Of a stretch of DNA of 64,000 nt, positions 11,705 to 25,919 are shown one piece after another. The stretch lies in contig JAEBUN010000023.1 in NCBI GenBank assembly GCA_023014365.1, positions 682,001 through 746,000 of the forward strand, given 5' to 3'. This stretch comes from Lepiota brunneoincarnata (lineage: Eukaryota; Basidiomycota; Agaricomycetes; Agaricales; Agaricaceae). Position 1 is the stretch's first letter. Each line of letters opens with the position of its first letter. The notes beneath the pieces were generated by a model. The model made no database searches. It saw only the letters and a program-made list of their open reading frames with translations, and was not told the DNA's origin. Position numbers and translations under genes: made by a program.

Positions 11705-12634
11705 CTACGAGGTTCACATTCCAGTGAGCTGATGATTATCGGTGGGGGATTTTAAGAGCTACTCACCTCAGTTCCCCTCCTTCCCTTCCACCAGCCCCGG
11801 CAACGCCACCAGGCCTCCTATCCGACAAACCATTTAGGTAGTCTTTCAGTACCTGGGACCTTGTGAAGTATTCGTTCATCTTTTTCCGCATCAGGGCCTT
11901 GGCCTTCTCACCCCTCTCATCTAATAGTAGCACTGTTAGTGTAATGCTTTGGAAATGAGAAAAGGACGGCCTCACGATCCACTGCTAGCCTGAAGTAATC
12001 AATGGAAGTCTGGTATAAGTTTGTAAGCTTCGGCGTAGTTCTGCCTCTGGTCTTCATCGATAGCCTTCTTTACAATTTCTAAAGCCCACTGAGACTTGTC
12101 AGAGGGCTTTGTGCGGGGGATGCGTTCAACTGAACTTACATCTCGATAACTTATCGCGAAAAGACATGAGGGTCGACGACCATTTAGTGTTTGATGCTAA
12201 GGTCGCAAATTGGGGGGTTACTCACCGTGTTCCCTTGCCGCCTGGGACTTCACCATCCTCAGTGATGGTGGTGGTGCTTCGGGTTTTCCCTCTGGATGTC
12301 TCGATTAAGAGACTCTTCAGCATTTCAGACCTCGCAATGCATTCTTTGGTCTTTCCCAGTATCAGTCCCTTGGTCCTCTCATCCCTCTCGTCTGTAGCCG
12401 CGAAGTTGGTGCAAGCGTATCGAAGGGGGGAAAGTGGGTAGGCTCACAAGTAAGTGCTAGTTTGAAGTAATCAAGTGAACTCTGGTACAGCTTGTATGCT
12501 TCAGGGTAGTTCTGCTTGCGGTCCGCGTCGATGGCCCTCTGCACAATTCCTACGCCAAGCTAAACAAATTCTTTGGCACAGTTTCGCCGTAGATGCGATA
12601 AGACACTTACGTCCAGATGGCTTTCTGTGAACAT
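11356..12634 (-). CDS. Triple-MIT-domain protein derived from vps4 (middle copy frameshifted)
   Basis: Three tandem MIT domains (three-helix bundles that bind ESCRT-III tails) without an AAA ATPase. Copy A starts MFTESHLD, followed by helix pair IVQRAIDADRKQNYPEAYKLY and helix 3 from ERDERTKG. Copy B has EIVKKAIDEDQRQNYAEAYKL and MNEYFTRSQVLKDYL. Copy C has TVKKAIEEDHRQNYAEAYKLY and MNEYFARVEKLK, then TAA at 11356-11358. Each copy has the same three-exon plan as the vps4 gene at 30359: a short leader ending (Y/H)LD, a 112-nt helix 1-2 exon, then a helix 3/linker exon, all in the same phases. In copy B the central exon is 113 nt: one extra base after the Leu codon of EAYKL shifts the frame and soon gives a stop. 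So this is either a recent pseudogene or a full gene with one sequence error. If intact, it could act as an ATPase-free competitor for ESCRT-III; that is inference. Confidence 0.72.
11767..12149 (-). repeat. MIT cassette copy B, frameshifted
   Basis: Leader exon 12140-12149 (10 nt), central exon 11976-12088 (113 nt, one base longer than in the other copies and vps4), helix 3/linker exon 11767-11920 (154 nt, Gly-rich end). Introns are 51 and 55 nt. The extra base lies near 12015. Confidence 0.75.
12226..12634 (-). repeat. MIT cassette copy A
   Basis: Exons 12611-12634 (24 nt, the same length as vps4 exon 1), 12448-12559 (112 nt) and 12226-12391 (166 nt; vps4 has 163). Introns are 51 and 56 nt; vps4 has 51 and 48. 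Helix 3 is the most diverged of the three copies: the EY(L/F) pair is replaced by EC(I). Confidence 0.75.
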
Positions 12635-13376
12635 GGGTGTGCAGTTGAGGAGATCGAGTCAGCAGAGTGCTTTTAATCAGGGTTATCACTCATATCCCCT
12701 CTTGTGCCGCTTCGGAACTTGCCTGCGCGAACCGTCTGTCAAAAGTCAAGTACAACAATGTTGTCTTGCATCGCATATGTCCCAACTTCCTTTCGTGGGG
12801 ATTGTCTACCAGGCTCTCAAAACGGGCCTCGGGTGATTTCGTCGGTGTGATGCACAGCTAATTGCCACGCTTAGGCATTCAAGATCCCAACAAACAACTT
12901 TCAATCAACTCACCCGTCACCTAATGTTGTAGGCCCGAACAGCCTGGTTGTTATACATGATGTCTAGATTAAATACGTGTGAAGGAATATGGGTCGCATG
13001 GACACCAGGAGATAAGAAACAGAGAAGGGGGTATCAATTCTATTTATATCGTACACATTTTCATCTTCTCGCTTCTTGCTCAAAATCCAGGATCGCAGGG
13101 GAATCACTGGGAGCGCACAAGACGACTTTTAATAGTAGGCCTATGAAGAAGAGGCGGAAGTCGGAACTAGCACGATAAGCAATCAGGAGACGCTCACTTT
13201 AATTTGACCGCGATACGCCTGAATATCCAGCGGCGCGCCCAGGAGTGTTGTCATCACGGTTTAAATGAACAAGCCGTTACGTTAAGGGTACGGAGCGACG
13301 AGATAGGAGAACAATGCCAAGATAATGATGAGCATGACATAGCCACATCCAGACGGTGCAAAAGAAAGTACTTACT

Positions 13377-14284
13377 TCAGTAGTCCCGATGACTCCAGAC
13401 GAAGACCATGTCGTCGTTTGTGTGTCTGAGCTGCAATCAGAGGTACCGTCTCCACCCTCAGGGCGCCGGAGCACTAGTGCTTGCTTTCATGTTACCTCCG
13501 GACGAACTCACCCTAGACCATGCTCGAGTTTGTGCTGTTGTTGCCGAAGGTGTGGGCGGGTTGGTGGTGGTTTTGATTTCCCGAGCCTTATTATCCGGTG
13601 CAGCAGTGGTTTCAGGATTCGGCGGAGACGTTTCTGTATGTACAAAATAATCATTACTTCATGTGCAAGGAAATTGTCTAACTTGCTCGACCTCTTGACA
13701 GGACAAATGCACCAGAAGCCGAACAAGCGGTGGGTGGACGCTAAGGAGGTGCACTCACGTAAATAAGCCGTTCCATTCTCGTCCCAACTGGCAGCAATTC
13801 TCAGTGGCGACGATTTCGGGACCCTCTTCTCGCGGCGAGAGTGGTATCCGAGCCCAGGGCCAGCCCACGGGTTAGGTGAATGGGATTGATGTTGGTTAAA
13901 GCGTTGGTGATGGCGGTGGTGGTAGGATTTTTGTGAAGTATATCCAGACCTAGATGGAGGTCTCCTGCGGGTTCGTCTTTCGTCCAGTACGTGCGGTGCA
14001 ATGGCTTTCACAATATCTCTTCCCGAGGGTCTGAAATTTGCAATTGCAGGTGAAATTGTGCGGATTGTCGACTGGAAAAGAAACATAGTGGGAGGCGGAG
14101 ATTGCATGGATTGTGACGTTGATGCACGAGATGAAAATAGGGAAGGTACAGGGGACGCGGAAATGAAGGAGGGCGCAGAAGGCGTTGTGGGTGTATGTAG
14201 CACTGGCGGAGGCGAGGCTGTGGACCTAGAACCAGCCAAGGTTACCGGCGATATCAGTCGCGCGACGGCCGCTGCGTCAGTCAT
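13377..14284 (-). CDS. Hypothetical Ser/Pro/Arg-rich protein
   Basis: Not recognised. A long first exon starts at ATG 14284 (MTDAAAVARLIS) and runs about 170 codons to the donor GTGAGT near 13760. A second exon (about 13509-13629) is Thr/Pro-rich and ends TRAWSR before GTGAGT. A short last exon ends VWSHRDY with TGA at 13377-13379. The N-terminus is Ser/Pro-rich with scattered Arg and few acidic residues, which could fit a mitochondrial presequence. A His-rich run (SYHHRHHQRFNQHQSH) follows. The last exon is the least certain part. It lies upstream of the triple-MIT gene on the same strand, about 740 bp away. Confidence 0.45.
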
Positions 14285-15029
14285 GCTGAGCTAGAGCGCT
14301 CGATTAAAGCAACAAGCGGCTTGAAAGAGAGGAAAGTGAAAAAGTAAAAGGGAGAAGATAAGGTATCATCCGCTTCTTTTTTCTTCTCTTATACTTACAT
14401 ACCATGCTGTAAGCTTGTATTGCATGGATTAAATTAAGACGGCTCGGGAATACTGCATGTCCTATCATGCAACGTGCCCACGCCATTGATCAGGCACCCT
14501 ATATGTCAAGATTCACAAATTTCGAATCGCCGTCTTTCTCTTCGAAGGGCGGATTCTGGGAACTTAATGCGCCCGAAACAAATGGCGGCGCCCAATGAAC
14601 GGGTTGTCCTAGCATATTGGTCCCAGATGTTTGAGTTTTGTTACCAGCTGCAGCCCTCGTCCGCACTTGCACAGCCTGCTGATAAAGACTGCGAAACTTT
14701 AGGAGTCACTGAGGGGCATTACGAGCGCTATTTCAGTAACTCACCCTGCCAGGAAATTCTTGGAATATAACGATAACCGAGCGTCAGCGAGCCATCTCGT
14801 CCCTCTCCTTTCCTTTTAGCTGTCCATATCAGAGCTCGGAACCGGCTTATATGTGCGTCAGTTGAGCGCCAGAAGGGTTGAACAGCCTCAAGCGGACAAA
14901 TTTGGGTACGAATATGAATGTTATTTCAGTGCTATGGGTACAATCAGTGTTGGCGGTAGAAACGAATGGGTACATGCGGGGTGATCGAAGAGATAAGTGG
15001 ATGGTCGCATAACGCAGGGGGGAATTTTA
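14285..15029. other. Intergenic, no gene seen
   Basis: Upstream of the hypothetical gene and downstream of CSN7. Open frames here are short and show no family similarity. Probably a promoter plus a 3' region. Confidence 0.5.
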
Positions 15030-16163
15030 TCAAAACTTGTTCCTCTTCCTGAGTTTAGGATTGGCTTCTTGCGGCGCCCTGGCCCGATATTAAATTATTG
15101 AGCATCGAAGCACACAAAAATCGAAGAGAAAAAACCCACTTGCGATTTTTTCCCTTGGCGAGTTCTGATTGTGGGTCGTCGATATCCATCGGCACATTCT
15201 CTCTATCTCCTAATGCTCGCCTGTTCAAGAGATTCTGCTTCTCTTTCTTTTCCAAAACCTCTTTCAAATTAGATTGCAGCTGTGTTTCGTATTCGACTTG
15301 TCGAGCCTTGTTGGCGATGGCTTCCGCAGCAATATGATTGATCTTCTCGTCTAGGATGGCAAGAACGGATGCCGTTGTCGTGGACCTGAAAAGAATATTT
15401 GTCTACTTCAACAGCTGGATTCGACAGGGGAGAGGAGTAGAAGCCACTTTACCAGTTTTGCAGCGCCGCCAACACACCCTCCAACTTCCCCGGCTCAAGA
15501 TCCCGACCCATGGTATACTCAACTTCGAGCTGTCCCTGCTTCTGGTCGAGCTTCCCGCGTAGGATACCAAGGTACACAGCATCAATGATCAGATCCTCGA
15601 GCTCTCGGACATTGGGCATATCCAGCACTTTCAGCAGATCACTATAGGGAAGGACCTATCAAAGATGAAGCGCGCTTAGCCAATAAAGAGATAAGGAAGA
15701 ACAGTCAGAAACACACTCTTCTCTCCGACGCCAGCGACACTATTGATAGATGTTTCAGCTTGATTATCTGTGCCTGGTTCAGGGGTGGGAGCGCATCCTT
15801 GTGTTCTGCTGAGATGAGAGACGCAAAGGACACCGATCAGATAGAGGGATTGCTCACGCAAATAATCCTGATATGTCTTGTAAGCAAAGAGCTGTAGCAA
15901 GTCTAGGTGCCTCTCAAATTGTTCACTTCTCCCAAGCTGTACCATGCAAGATACGGTAAAAATGTGCCTTTTTGTTCGTCCTTTGAGAGGGGAGCGATAC
16001 GGACCTCCTGTATATTCGGCAACTCCAACAGCTCGGAGAAAACAAGGACCCCCGGAGCAGATGTTGCGTCCTGCACGAGTTTCACCGCTGCAGCACCCTT
16101 GACTGATTTTGCCATGAGAAGAAATGGCTCCAGCTTTGCGGCAAAATTTGATCCCAGGTCCAT
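15030..16163 (-). CDS. CSN7: COP9 signalosome subunit 7 (PCI domain)
   Basis: Subunit of the COP9 signalosome, the complex that removes NEDD8 from cullins. The first exon reads MDLGSNFAAKLEPFL, ATSAPGVLVFSELLELPN. Next come FERHLDLLQLFAYKTYQDYL, then the PCI/winged-helix part with IIKLKHLSIVSLASERR and VLDMPNVRELEDLIIDAVY. After it LGILRGKLDQKQGQLEVEY, typical of CSN7, and a C-terminal coiled coil (ARQVEYETQLQSNLKEVL) with a basic tail KLRKRNKF before TGA at 15030-15032. There are about five introns of roughly 50-60 nt. The first intron (after PNIQE) seems to use the weak donor GTCCGT. The order LLELPN, FAY-TYxDYL and NVRELEDLII is diagnostic. CAND1, another cullin regulator, lies 26 kb away. 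Confidence 0.9.
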
Positions 16164-16661
16164 ACTGTTGAAGGTGAAGGTAAAGGTGTAAGCGGAAGTC
16201 TGGTCGTATTAAGTAAGCAGGGCGCAATACTTAATCAAATAATTACTATTACCAGACGGCTACCTACACATTCTGACGAAAGAATACCTATTGCACACCC
16301 AAATAAGGAGTACAAGGACCGAAGCAACATACAGAAGAGCAGCGAGGACAAGTTTGGAATATATGTCATCAAGAGAGCAAGAGAAAGGAAAAAGGAGAGG
16401 ATGTTCTTGATATAAAAGAGATACTAAGAGAAATGGAATAAAACGGAGACTGTTCGTAGGCAATGGAACAACGCAAAGACCAAGTACTATATGCAACTCT
16501 CATTAACAAGAAATTGGTATACTTCTACCAATGAGCGAGCTGTCGGTAGTGACAGATGAGATTGGCAGTAATGCACGAGCACCCTAGTCATTATCTGCGG
16601 GGTGTAATTAGCGAATGGACGTTATGAACTTGATTGGAGAATGTACCAACCGAGAGCAAAC
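16164..16661. other. Intergenic, CSN7 upstream / kinase 3' region
   Basis: A 79-codon hydrophobic frame on the minus strand (16260-16496) exists here, but it has no splice partner or family likeness and is not called a gene. The interval probably holds the kinase 3' UTR and the CSN7 promoter. Confidence 0.4.
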
Positions 16662-19059
<2,398 letters not shown>

Positions 19060-22000
19060 GGTTGTCGAGGGAATGTGGAGAAGTAGGGGTGTGGAGGCGG
19101 CAATGGTGGGCAACGATAGATGGATCAATGGGGAATCAGGTGAGACCCTCAGCGCGAAGGCGGAGACTGTCTAGCAAACACACAGGCGACGGAGCGCGGA
19201 CGGGCGGGTGTGCAATGAGTTTATATGATGCGTGAGCGGGATGCGTTAAGCGAAGATGTATGGGGTGTTCTATAGGGATATGTTCATGGTGCACACGTTC
19301 CAGAAAGCTTTAAGGAGAATCGGACAAGGGAAGGAAAGGGAAGTAGGGATGATGTTTCTGGAAATAAGGGGAGCAGCGAGTGAGACGAAGCTGGGGACGG
19401 CGCTCGCTCGCTGTCGCCTGCGATGACTGTGAAGGCTCTGCTAACTGGCGGATGGTGGAGGTGATGGATGTGGTGGTGGAGAAAGAAAAATGAAGAGAGA
19501 AATATTAGAATATTATGTGTGTCAGCGCCAAACAACTGCCACTGCACGTGCGATCTTGTCGCCTCCTCTTCCCTTCCCTTTCCCATCTCCCCGTCCTTTC
19601 CGCTGCGTAGCTATTAGTATATATGTACTGTACTAGCCTTACAGATCCGCCACCCACTCGCTCTGTTCCCGTTGCGACATTCGCTTCAGTCTTCCCAATC
19701 TTGATACGACAGCCGGATTCGTCCTGAACAAAAAACAAAATATTACTGGCCCACCTATTCAGCTCCGGCAGTGACAATCCCCGATTAGTATGCCGGTGCG
19801 GGTGTTTGAGTGCACTAGTATGAGCCTTCAACGTCCCCGCTTGGCCACTCGTCCCGTCAGGCGATGCACCGGCCTCATCCGCTCCATCTAGGCACGTTGT
19901 CTCTTAATTCCTACATTGCCCTTGTCGAAGCCCAAGGGAAATGAAAACCGGAAGTTGCGGAGAAAGCGGCCGGACGACAGACATAAGCACCCCCTCCAGG
20001 CATGGCAACTCTTACCCCCCTCTGCTAATAATTGATCAATACCGACCCCCTTGCTAGCCGAGAGAATGCGGAAGGATGCACCCATCGCCACTGCCTACCC
20101 GAGGTTCCTATTCGCAGCCACAAGAAATTGCACCCGGCTGGCACACCCGATCCGGTGTCGTCATCCCTGGATCCTTGGACCTTCTGATTTTCGTCTTCTC
20201 CCTCTCCCTCGCCCAGCCCGTCATTTGAAATTCTTCCTTCCACCTCAAGTACACCCCTGAATTCCAATACTTCATCGTACCAGTAAATCTTCCGCTTTCT
20301 CCCCATCGATCCTTGGCTACCCAAGACCCGGTTTCGTCCGCTTGCATCCCCCGTCCCACACCTCATTCCCATCCGTGAACGCCTCCGCCAACGACCAATC
20401 ATCCTTCTCGTCCTTCTCTTCCCCAACCGTAGTTTGGCCCACTAGGTATCAACAGTCGTTGCTCAATGGCAAAAATCGCGCTCTCGGGAAACGACAACCA
20501 GCTTCATCAAATAGAAACATTTTCAGGACACTAGCGTGAGGCCGCGTTCTTTCTGCTATCAACATACATAGATAGACATATTTCGGTACAGTACTACCTA
20601 CCCTCATATATTCTCTCACGTAAACCTTCTGGTGCACTGAAACGAGGCTGACACGAATGACCTGAAAATATACTATTCCACGTCGTTCATAATCCATCTG
20701 ATCCCCACTAGCTGTCTCTCCACCCATCCCCATCCTCCGATTGTCCAGTGAGCATGCCCACCAAACAAGCCAGGCCCCCGATGCTGGGGTTAGTTGACAG
20801 CCGTGACAATCGTCCAACCCGCAATGTAACGAATCCTCTTTTCCCGGCGCTCGTACTCAACACAATGACGCAAAAATAAATACTGGAGCCGCAAATACAC
20901 ACCGCACCACTATAACGTATGTCGCGGGCGCTACATAAAATGTATAATCCAGACATACTATCGCCTATTCGGGTAAACATCCGGTGGTCCTGGCGATAAG
21001 TATAGCACTACCACAAACTAGGCACCTTGTCACGCACCATTTAAATCGACACAACGTATTTAGCTGGGGTACCTGGCATCCCGTACTGGCTCACCTCGGG
21101 GACCAAACCATCTATTGAACCATGCCTTTGAGACACTTCTTTCCCTCTTCACCTGCCTAGCATCAAGATCACCCATTTTATAGCTGCGTGTCTCCACTAG
21201 GTGCCGATGTCGAACGCTCGATCATTTCGTATCCTTCGCCTAGACGGCACCATTTCCGTCGACCTCTGCACAACTACCGCCCCCGGGTCGTCAGGCCCCT
21301 CGCACTTCCTTCGGCGAGATTTGTCCGCCTTGCTAAGCCAATTAGCACACGACGATTCAAGGCAAGCAGCCGCCCTACCCCAACCTGACCCCCATCGGAA
21401 GCATTCTGTCTTCTCGCTGATAGTGTTGCTGGCATGATGCATAATCATAGTTTAAGCGAACTCAGATCGCATCGCATCACAGCTCATTGTTCTAACCGGC
21501 TTCCCGGTCAAGTGATTGGCGTTGCAAAATCGTGACGAATGGGTCTCGGCACGCGGTCGGACTGGGCTTCTTTTTTTCAGTTTGCTCAAGGGACCCTATG
21601 GGGCAATCGAGCAATCGGACGCTTTGTGAGTGTCTTTGCTACGACCCATGTGACGACAATCAGTATTCAGTAAAGGCGATTGGCTCGGTGATCAATCAAG
21701 GGACATTGGGTACTTGGAATTTCATGGTTCGGGTGATCGTCAGGCGTTCTTGATAATGATTCAGGAAGCATAACAGATGCAGTTATTAATTCTGTACGGT
21801 GGATACGACCCTGTATGCGGGAAAAATACATCCAAACAGAGAGAGAGATTGGTACTCGAGCTGGTATGTGATAATAAATATGGACATCTTTGACCTTACT
21901 TTTATCGTCCAGAAGCACAGTGAGCATTATACGCCGTCCGTCAATCAAGCTAACCAAGACTATCCCGGAAAGCTTCCTTTGCCACATGAACGACGTTGTA

Positions 22001-24146
22001 GTATACCCCTAATGTGAATGCCATTTAGCCCCTAGAGTTCGGTCGGCACATTTATTGGCAGCACGGCACCACACTCCCGAGGGAGCAAGTAGTACCGCCT
22101 CATGTTTCAGGTTTACAACGACATCATGAGAAGAACACGTTTATCAGGACTCATAGAAGAAGGTGATTCTTCGCCGCAGAGAGGAGTTAAGCTCCGCTTG
22201 GAAAATAAATTGTAGGGTCGAGCATGATTGAGAATAAGCATCAAGCAATAGTGCTGACCTTCTGATGGGACACGGTAACAGCGTTGTTTAAAGTTTTAAG
22301 CTCAGCCGCTAGTAAGCATTCGCAGTAGCTAATGATTGGCTATTTTATGTCGAAACCGGCGCCGGCACTCAGGTATCATGACAAACCATTGATTCGAACT
22401 ATCGGCGCTGTGATAAGATATTATATCGCCCGACAAAATCCTCTGAGAATCACAGTCGTCAAATGAGTCGGGACTGCCAATATGCCCTGGGACAGAAGAC
22501 GTAATTGAATAGAAGGGTAGCTCTGGTAGACAACTTGGTACCCATCAAATGACTCCTATGTGGAGAACATTCCAGAGGAGTACCTGCCGATCTTTTCCCC
22601 CTCCCTCCCCCAAAGTGCCCACGGCTGCCCACAAAACCTGTGGCGGACAACTGGCCATTCTTTGTGGAGTGGGAGAAATTACTGTGGCGATAAAAACTCA
22701 AGTCAATCGAGAAGCGGCCTGGAAAAGGTCAAGATATACCGAGAGTCTGTTCCTACAAATTACAATGAATGCGGTGTCGAAAGAACTCAAGATATGAATT
22801 TCATACAGTGGCCACGCCATCGTTTACTCCCTGGCCACGCATAACCTCCGAAGATATCGATGAATAGGGGTGATGCACTTTTCGCCCTTGGAAGCAATAA
22901 AGCTCATGACATGTTTCACAGCTGTGGGAGCGCAATCGGGGAAAAGAGCGGAAATAATTCGCCGTCCAATGATCTGCCTACGAATACCCCGTTGGCTGGG
23001 GGCCCTAGAGGGTAACATACATTTAGTGCGTAGATTTAATCAGGGCACAAGGGGCTGGGCGGATCTGAGCACTACTTGGGTGGGTACATCCGAGATGCCT
23101 CTCAAACGACGGATTTGATCTGTTGTGTGTGCATCATGGATGGGTGATGCAGCTATCGGGTCTTTTATCCGACTTGTGACGCGGGGCACGGGCGGGGAAG
23201 CTTGACAGCAGGAAAAATGGCGGCGGCGGCGGCGTTTGCGATTGAATATTCACTATGGTTTGTTTTTATTCTGTACAAGCAAGTCTTTCATTGTTATCGG
23301 ATTCAAGATTATGATGCCACTTTGGGCTTGACAGTCTCTATTGATCATAGGTACGACAAGCCAAAAGTAAGCCCGAAGCTCACGAACAACCCTTCCTGAC
23401 CTGAGAGCCATTATCGATATGAATGAAACACGGAATGGGGTGCAGCCTGAACTTTGCACTTGTGTACCTGATGAATGATATGAGACCAGGAAAGCAGGGT
23501 TCTGACCTGGAACGTGCACTTAGAAGAAGACGTGGCAACGAGGACAATCCTGTCATCTGCCATGCGGTTGGCAGTTTTCAGCTTGACAGGGAGTTATCGA
23601 ACAGCCTTCAGCAGGATTGAGCACTTGCCGAGTAATGTCTGCACTGTATCCAAAGCTGCTCCCAAATACATACATTATGTATGTACAGCACGTCATGTTC
23701 CGTCACCCTCTCCACCTGCAGGTTATATTTCGATAAGACATTCAGGACTCAGGCAAAGAGTCTCGTGGTTTTTTGCCGTGTTTTAGGACACGAGAAAGTG
23801 TGCGAGTACTTGCGCATCTGCACAAGCTATTATATAATGGGATCCAGAGGGGAAGGGCCGCATGCCGCCGGGTTTAAGACCTAAGAACGGGACGTGGATG
23901 GATTGGTCCTACCCGCACGTGGTTGGTGCAGGTGCGACTGGCGGCAATAGGCTACCGCAACTCAGCTTAGCCTGCTGTACAGTTGAACTAAGATAAAGTT
24001 TGCGGTGGCTGGCTTACGTAATCCCATATCCTCTGTTTTCGTTGTGTGGGCACTTTCACCGTCGTTATCCTCAAGACCAAGGTAAGCTTGCTCGCTGCCT
24101 GCCGTCGTTCAGAACGCTGAGAAATCGTCCAGATACAACAAGAACG
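19060..24146. other. Gene-poor interval, 5 kb
   Basis: Between the kinase start and eL19. Several frames of 60-130 codons exist on both strands (for example 20025-20426 minus), but they overlap each other, lack splice partners and have biased rather than protein-like composition. A (GGC)n stretch encoding Met-Ala repeats is at 23218-23236. Part is likely the kinase promoter, which is CT/GA-rich near 19300-19600, and the eL19 promoter. Confidence 0.45.
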
Positions 24147-24960
24147 ATGGGTAAGCAGCGCTGTTGGCTAGGATGTTTCAAACTTCAAGATCCACTGACC
24201 CCACTGCAGTCAACCTCCGTTCTCAAAAGCGCCTTGCCGCTAGTGTCGCCGGCGTTGGCAAACGCAAAATCTGGCTCGATCCTGCCGAACAGGCTGAGAT
24301 CGGTAACGCCAACTCGCGCACACATGTCAAGAAACTCATCAAGGATGGCCGTGTGATTATCAAGCCCACCACTGTGCACTCCCGCGCCCGCACACAAGCG
24401 CTCCTGGCCGCGAAGAGGAAGGGAAGGCATACCGGTACTGGTAAAAGGAAGGGTACTTCAGAGGCTCGTATGCCTACCAAGGTGCAATGGATGAGACGAC
24501 AGAGGGTGCTTCGAAGATTGTTAAGGAAGTATAGGGATGCAGGCAAGATCGACAAACACCTGTGAGTGTTTCCAGCTTCCCAAGCCCAAATTCCATGTCC
24601 ATAAATTGGTTCATGGCGCGGAATTCGGCCAGTGAACCAACTACAGAAGCTGATATCCTATTATCAGTTATCACTCTCTTTACCAGAAATCCAAGGGTAA
24701 CGTATTCAAGAACAAGCGTGTCCTGATGGAATTCATCCACAAAGCCAAGGCTGAGAAGAACCGCACAAAGATACTCACAGACCAGATGGAAGCCCGTCGT
24801 GCTAAGAACAAGGTCGGTGTTTGCAACCTACTCGTCTTGGTGCCAGCCTTCTTATGGGGCCGTTTCTATACAGGTCCTTCGCGAACGTCGTGCTGCTCGT
24901 CTTGCCGAAAAACGACAGGGCCTCACTGCCATTGAACACGAAGATGCTGTCAAGGAGTAA
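24147..24960 (+). CDS. rpl19: 60S ribosomal protein L19 (eL19)
   Basis: Structural protein of the large cytosolic ribosomal subunit. The coding part of exon 1 is only 4 nt (ATGG, 24147-24150), followed by a 59-nt intron. Exon 2 begins at 24210 and reads [27 protein letters not shown] and [12 protein letters not shown], then [35 protein letters not shown] third exon ([17 protein letters not shown]) follows and then a last exon ([12 protein letters not shown], ending EDAVKE and TAA at 24960). The protein is highly basic and matches eL19 along its full length. The very short first coding exon, with the intron just after the ATG, is common in fungal ribosomal protein genes. Confidence 0.97.
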
Positions 24961-25584
24961 ATCACGGGGCCTAGGCCAGCGTACTTAACGTTCTCATCCT
25001 TGTTCCCGCCTGCTGTGTCAGTCTTCGCCCTCAGCCCCTTCACCACATACAAACAACACTCATATGTACTGTACATATGCTCTTTGGGAAAGATTATGCT
25101 GTTCATGCCAGTGCTCTCACTTTTGCTGTACCACATCCTGTGCTTATCTGTGCTAAGTCATCGGTACGTTGCACCTGAGTCATCGTCTTCAGTCAACACA
25201 TCCCATATTTGTCCTTTGATACCGGAACCGGGAATTTGACTGGTTGTAGTACCTGTGTTCGTCTCCTGTGTCGATGCATTGGTCTGGAACCCCTTCTATT
25301 GACAGGATTACCCTTGTACAGCTGTGATGCATGGACATGGCTACCCCTTCCGTCACTCATGTGACTTCCTATTGTCTTTTAAGTATGTTTGTTTCCATGT
25401 GTTTTATTCCCCCTCTCGCCTACAGTAGTAAACAAATACTCTAGGTAGATAGATCCACGAAATACGGTTGTTGCAAACCGTCAGCTCTCGTTCGTGTCAA
25501 GTTTCTAGTGCGACACGACTTTGACTTGCACATCTCGCCATCAGAACACAGCAAGTGCATCACTTAGAGTCATAGGAACTCGCA

Positions 25585-25596
25585 GATATATATAAG
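25585..25596 (+). promoter_or_regulatory. TATA box of the MGNCMC gene
   Basis: The run GATATATATAAG lies 120-131 nt upstream of the ATG at 25716. A transcription start about 30 nt downstream would leave a short leader exon before the intron at 25655. The spacing makes a consistent gene model. Confidence 0.5.
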
Positions 25597-25654
25597 CCGA
25601 GTTCCATAACCCTAGTACTCATAGGTTTTTGATACTCTTTTAAGTACTGGCGCG

Positions 25655-25714
25655 GTAAGTGACCCACCAAACCCAAAGTGAACGCCTTCTAATTACCCAC
25701 TCGTCCCGTTTTAG
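25655..25714 (+). other. Predicted 5'-UTR intron of the MGNCMC gene
   Basis: GTAAGT donor after GCG at 25655 and a TTTTAG acceptor ending at 25714, length 60 nt, ending one base before the ATG. The size and both consensus sites match introns elsewhere in the window. Confidence 0.5.
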
Positions 25715-25715
25715 A

Positions 25716-25919
25716 ATGGGAAATTGCATGTGTGCCCCGCGGTGGTCTCTGAAACGAGCCCGGGAGAAGCCAGGCCCGCACTCATTGAAGGAGGACGTTG
25801 GCAAGGATTCCGGTACCCGTTACCAGCAGGTGCGCAGGCGTGGAGTACCTGTTTGGAAAAGGAAGGCAATGGAGGTTTATGCCGCCGAAGGAAGCTACGC
25901 AGGAGATTGGTCGTTTTGA
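25716..25919 (+). CDS. Small predicted lipid-anchored protein (MGNCMC N-terminus)
   Basis: Not recognised. A single coding exon of 67 codons. The N-terminus MGNCMCAP has Gly2 for N-myristoylation and Cys4/Cys6 for palmitoylation, as in SH4-type membrane anchors, and is followed by basic residues (SLKRAREK) that would strengthen membrane binding. The middle is rich in Lys/Arg (QVRRRGVPVWKRK) and the end is GDWSF. A TATA box, a 60-nt leader intron and the immediate ATG support a real gene. It lies 750 bp downstream of eL19 on the same strand. An in-frame start codon further upstream (25659) would fall inside the predicted leader intron and was rejected. Function unknown; a peripheral membrane or signalling adaptor role is only inference. 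Confidence 0.55.
   Translation: MGNCMCAPRWSLKRAREKPGPHSLKEDVGKDSGTRYQQVRRRGVPVWKRKAMEVYAAEGSYAGDWSF

Noticed and set aside
12640..12790. Possible fourth, upstream MIT cassette
   Set aside because: A faint match to a cassette linker end is visible, but no helix 1-2 sequence is found upstream, so it is not called.
15676..16227. 183-codon minus-strand frame
   Set aside because: It runs through CSN7 introns and switches relative to the true frame; only its middle part is a CSN7 exon.
20025..20426. 133-codon minus-strand frame in the 5-kb gap
   Set aside because: Biased Arg/Gly composition, and overlapping frames on both strands have similar length, so it does not look like a protein.
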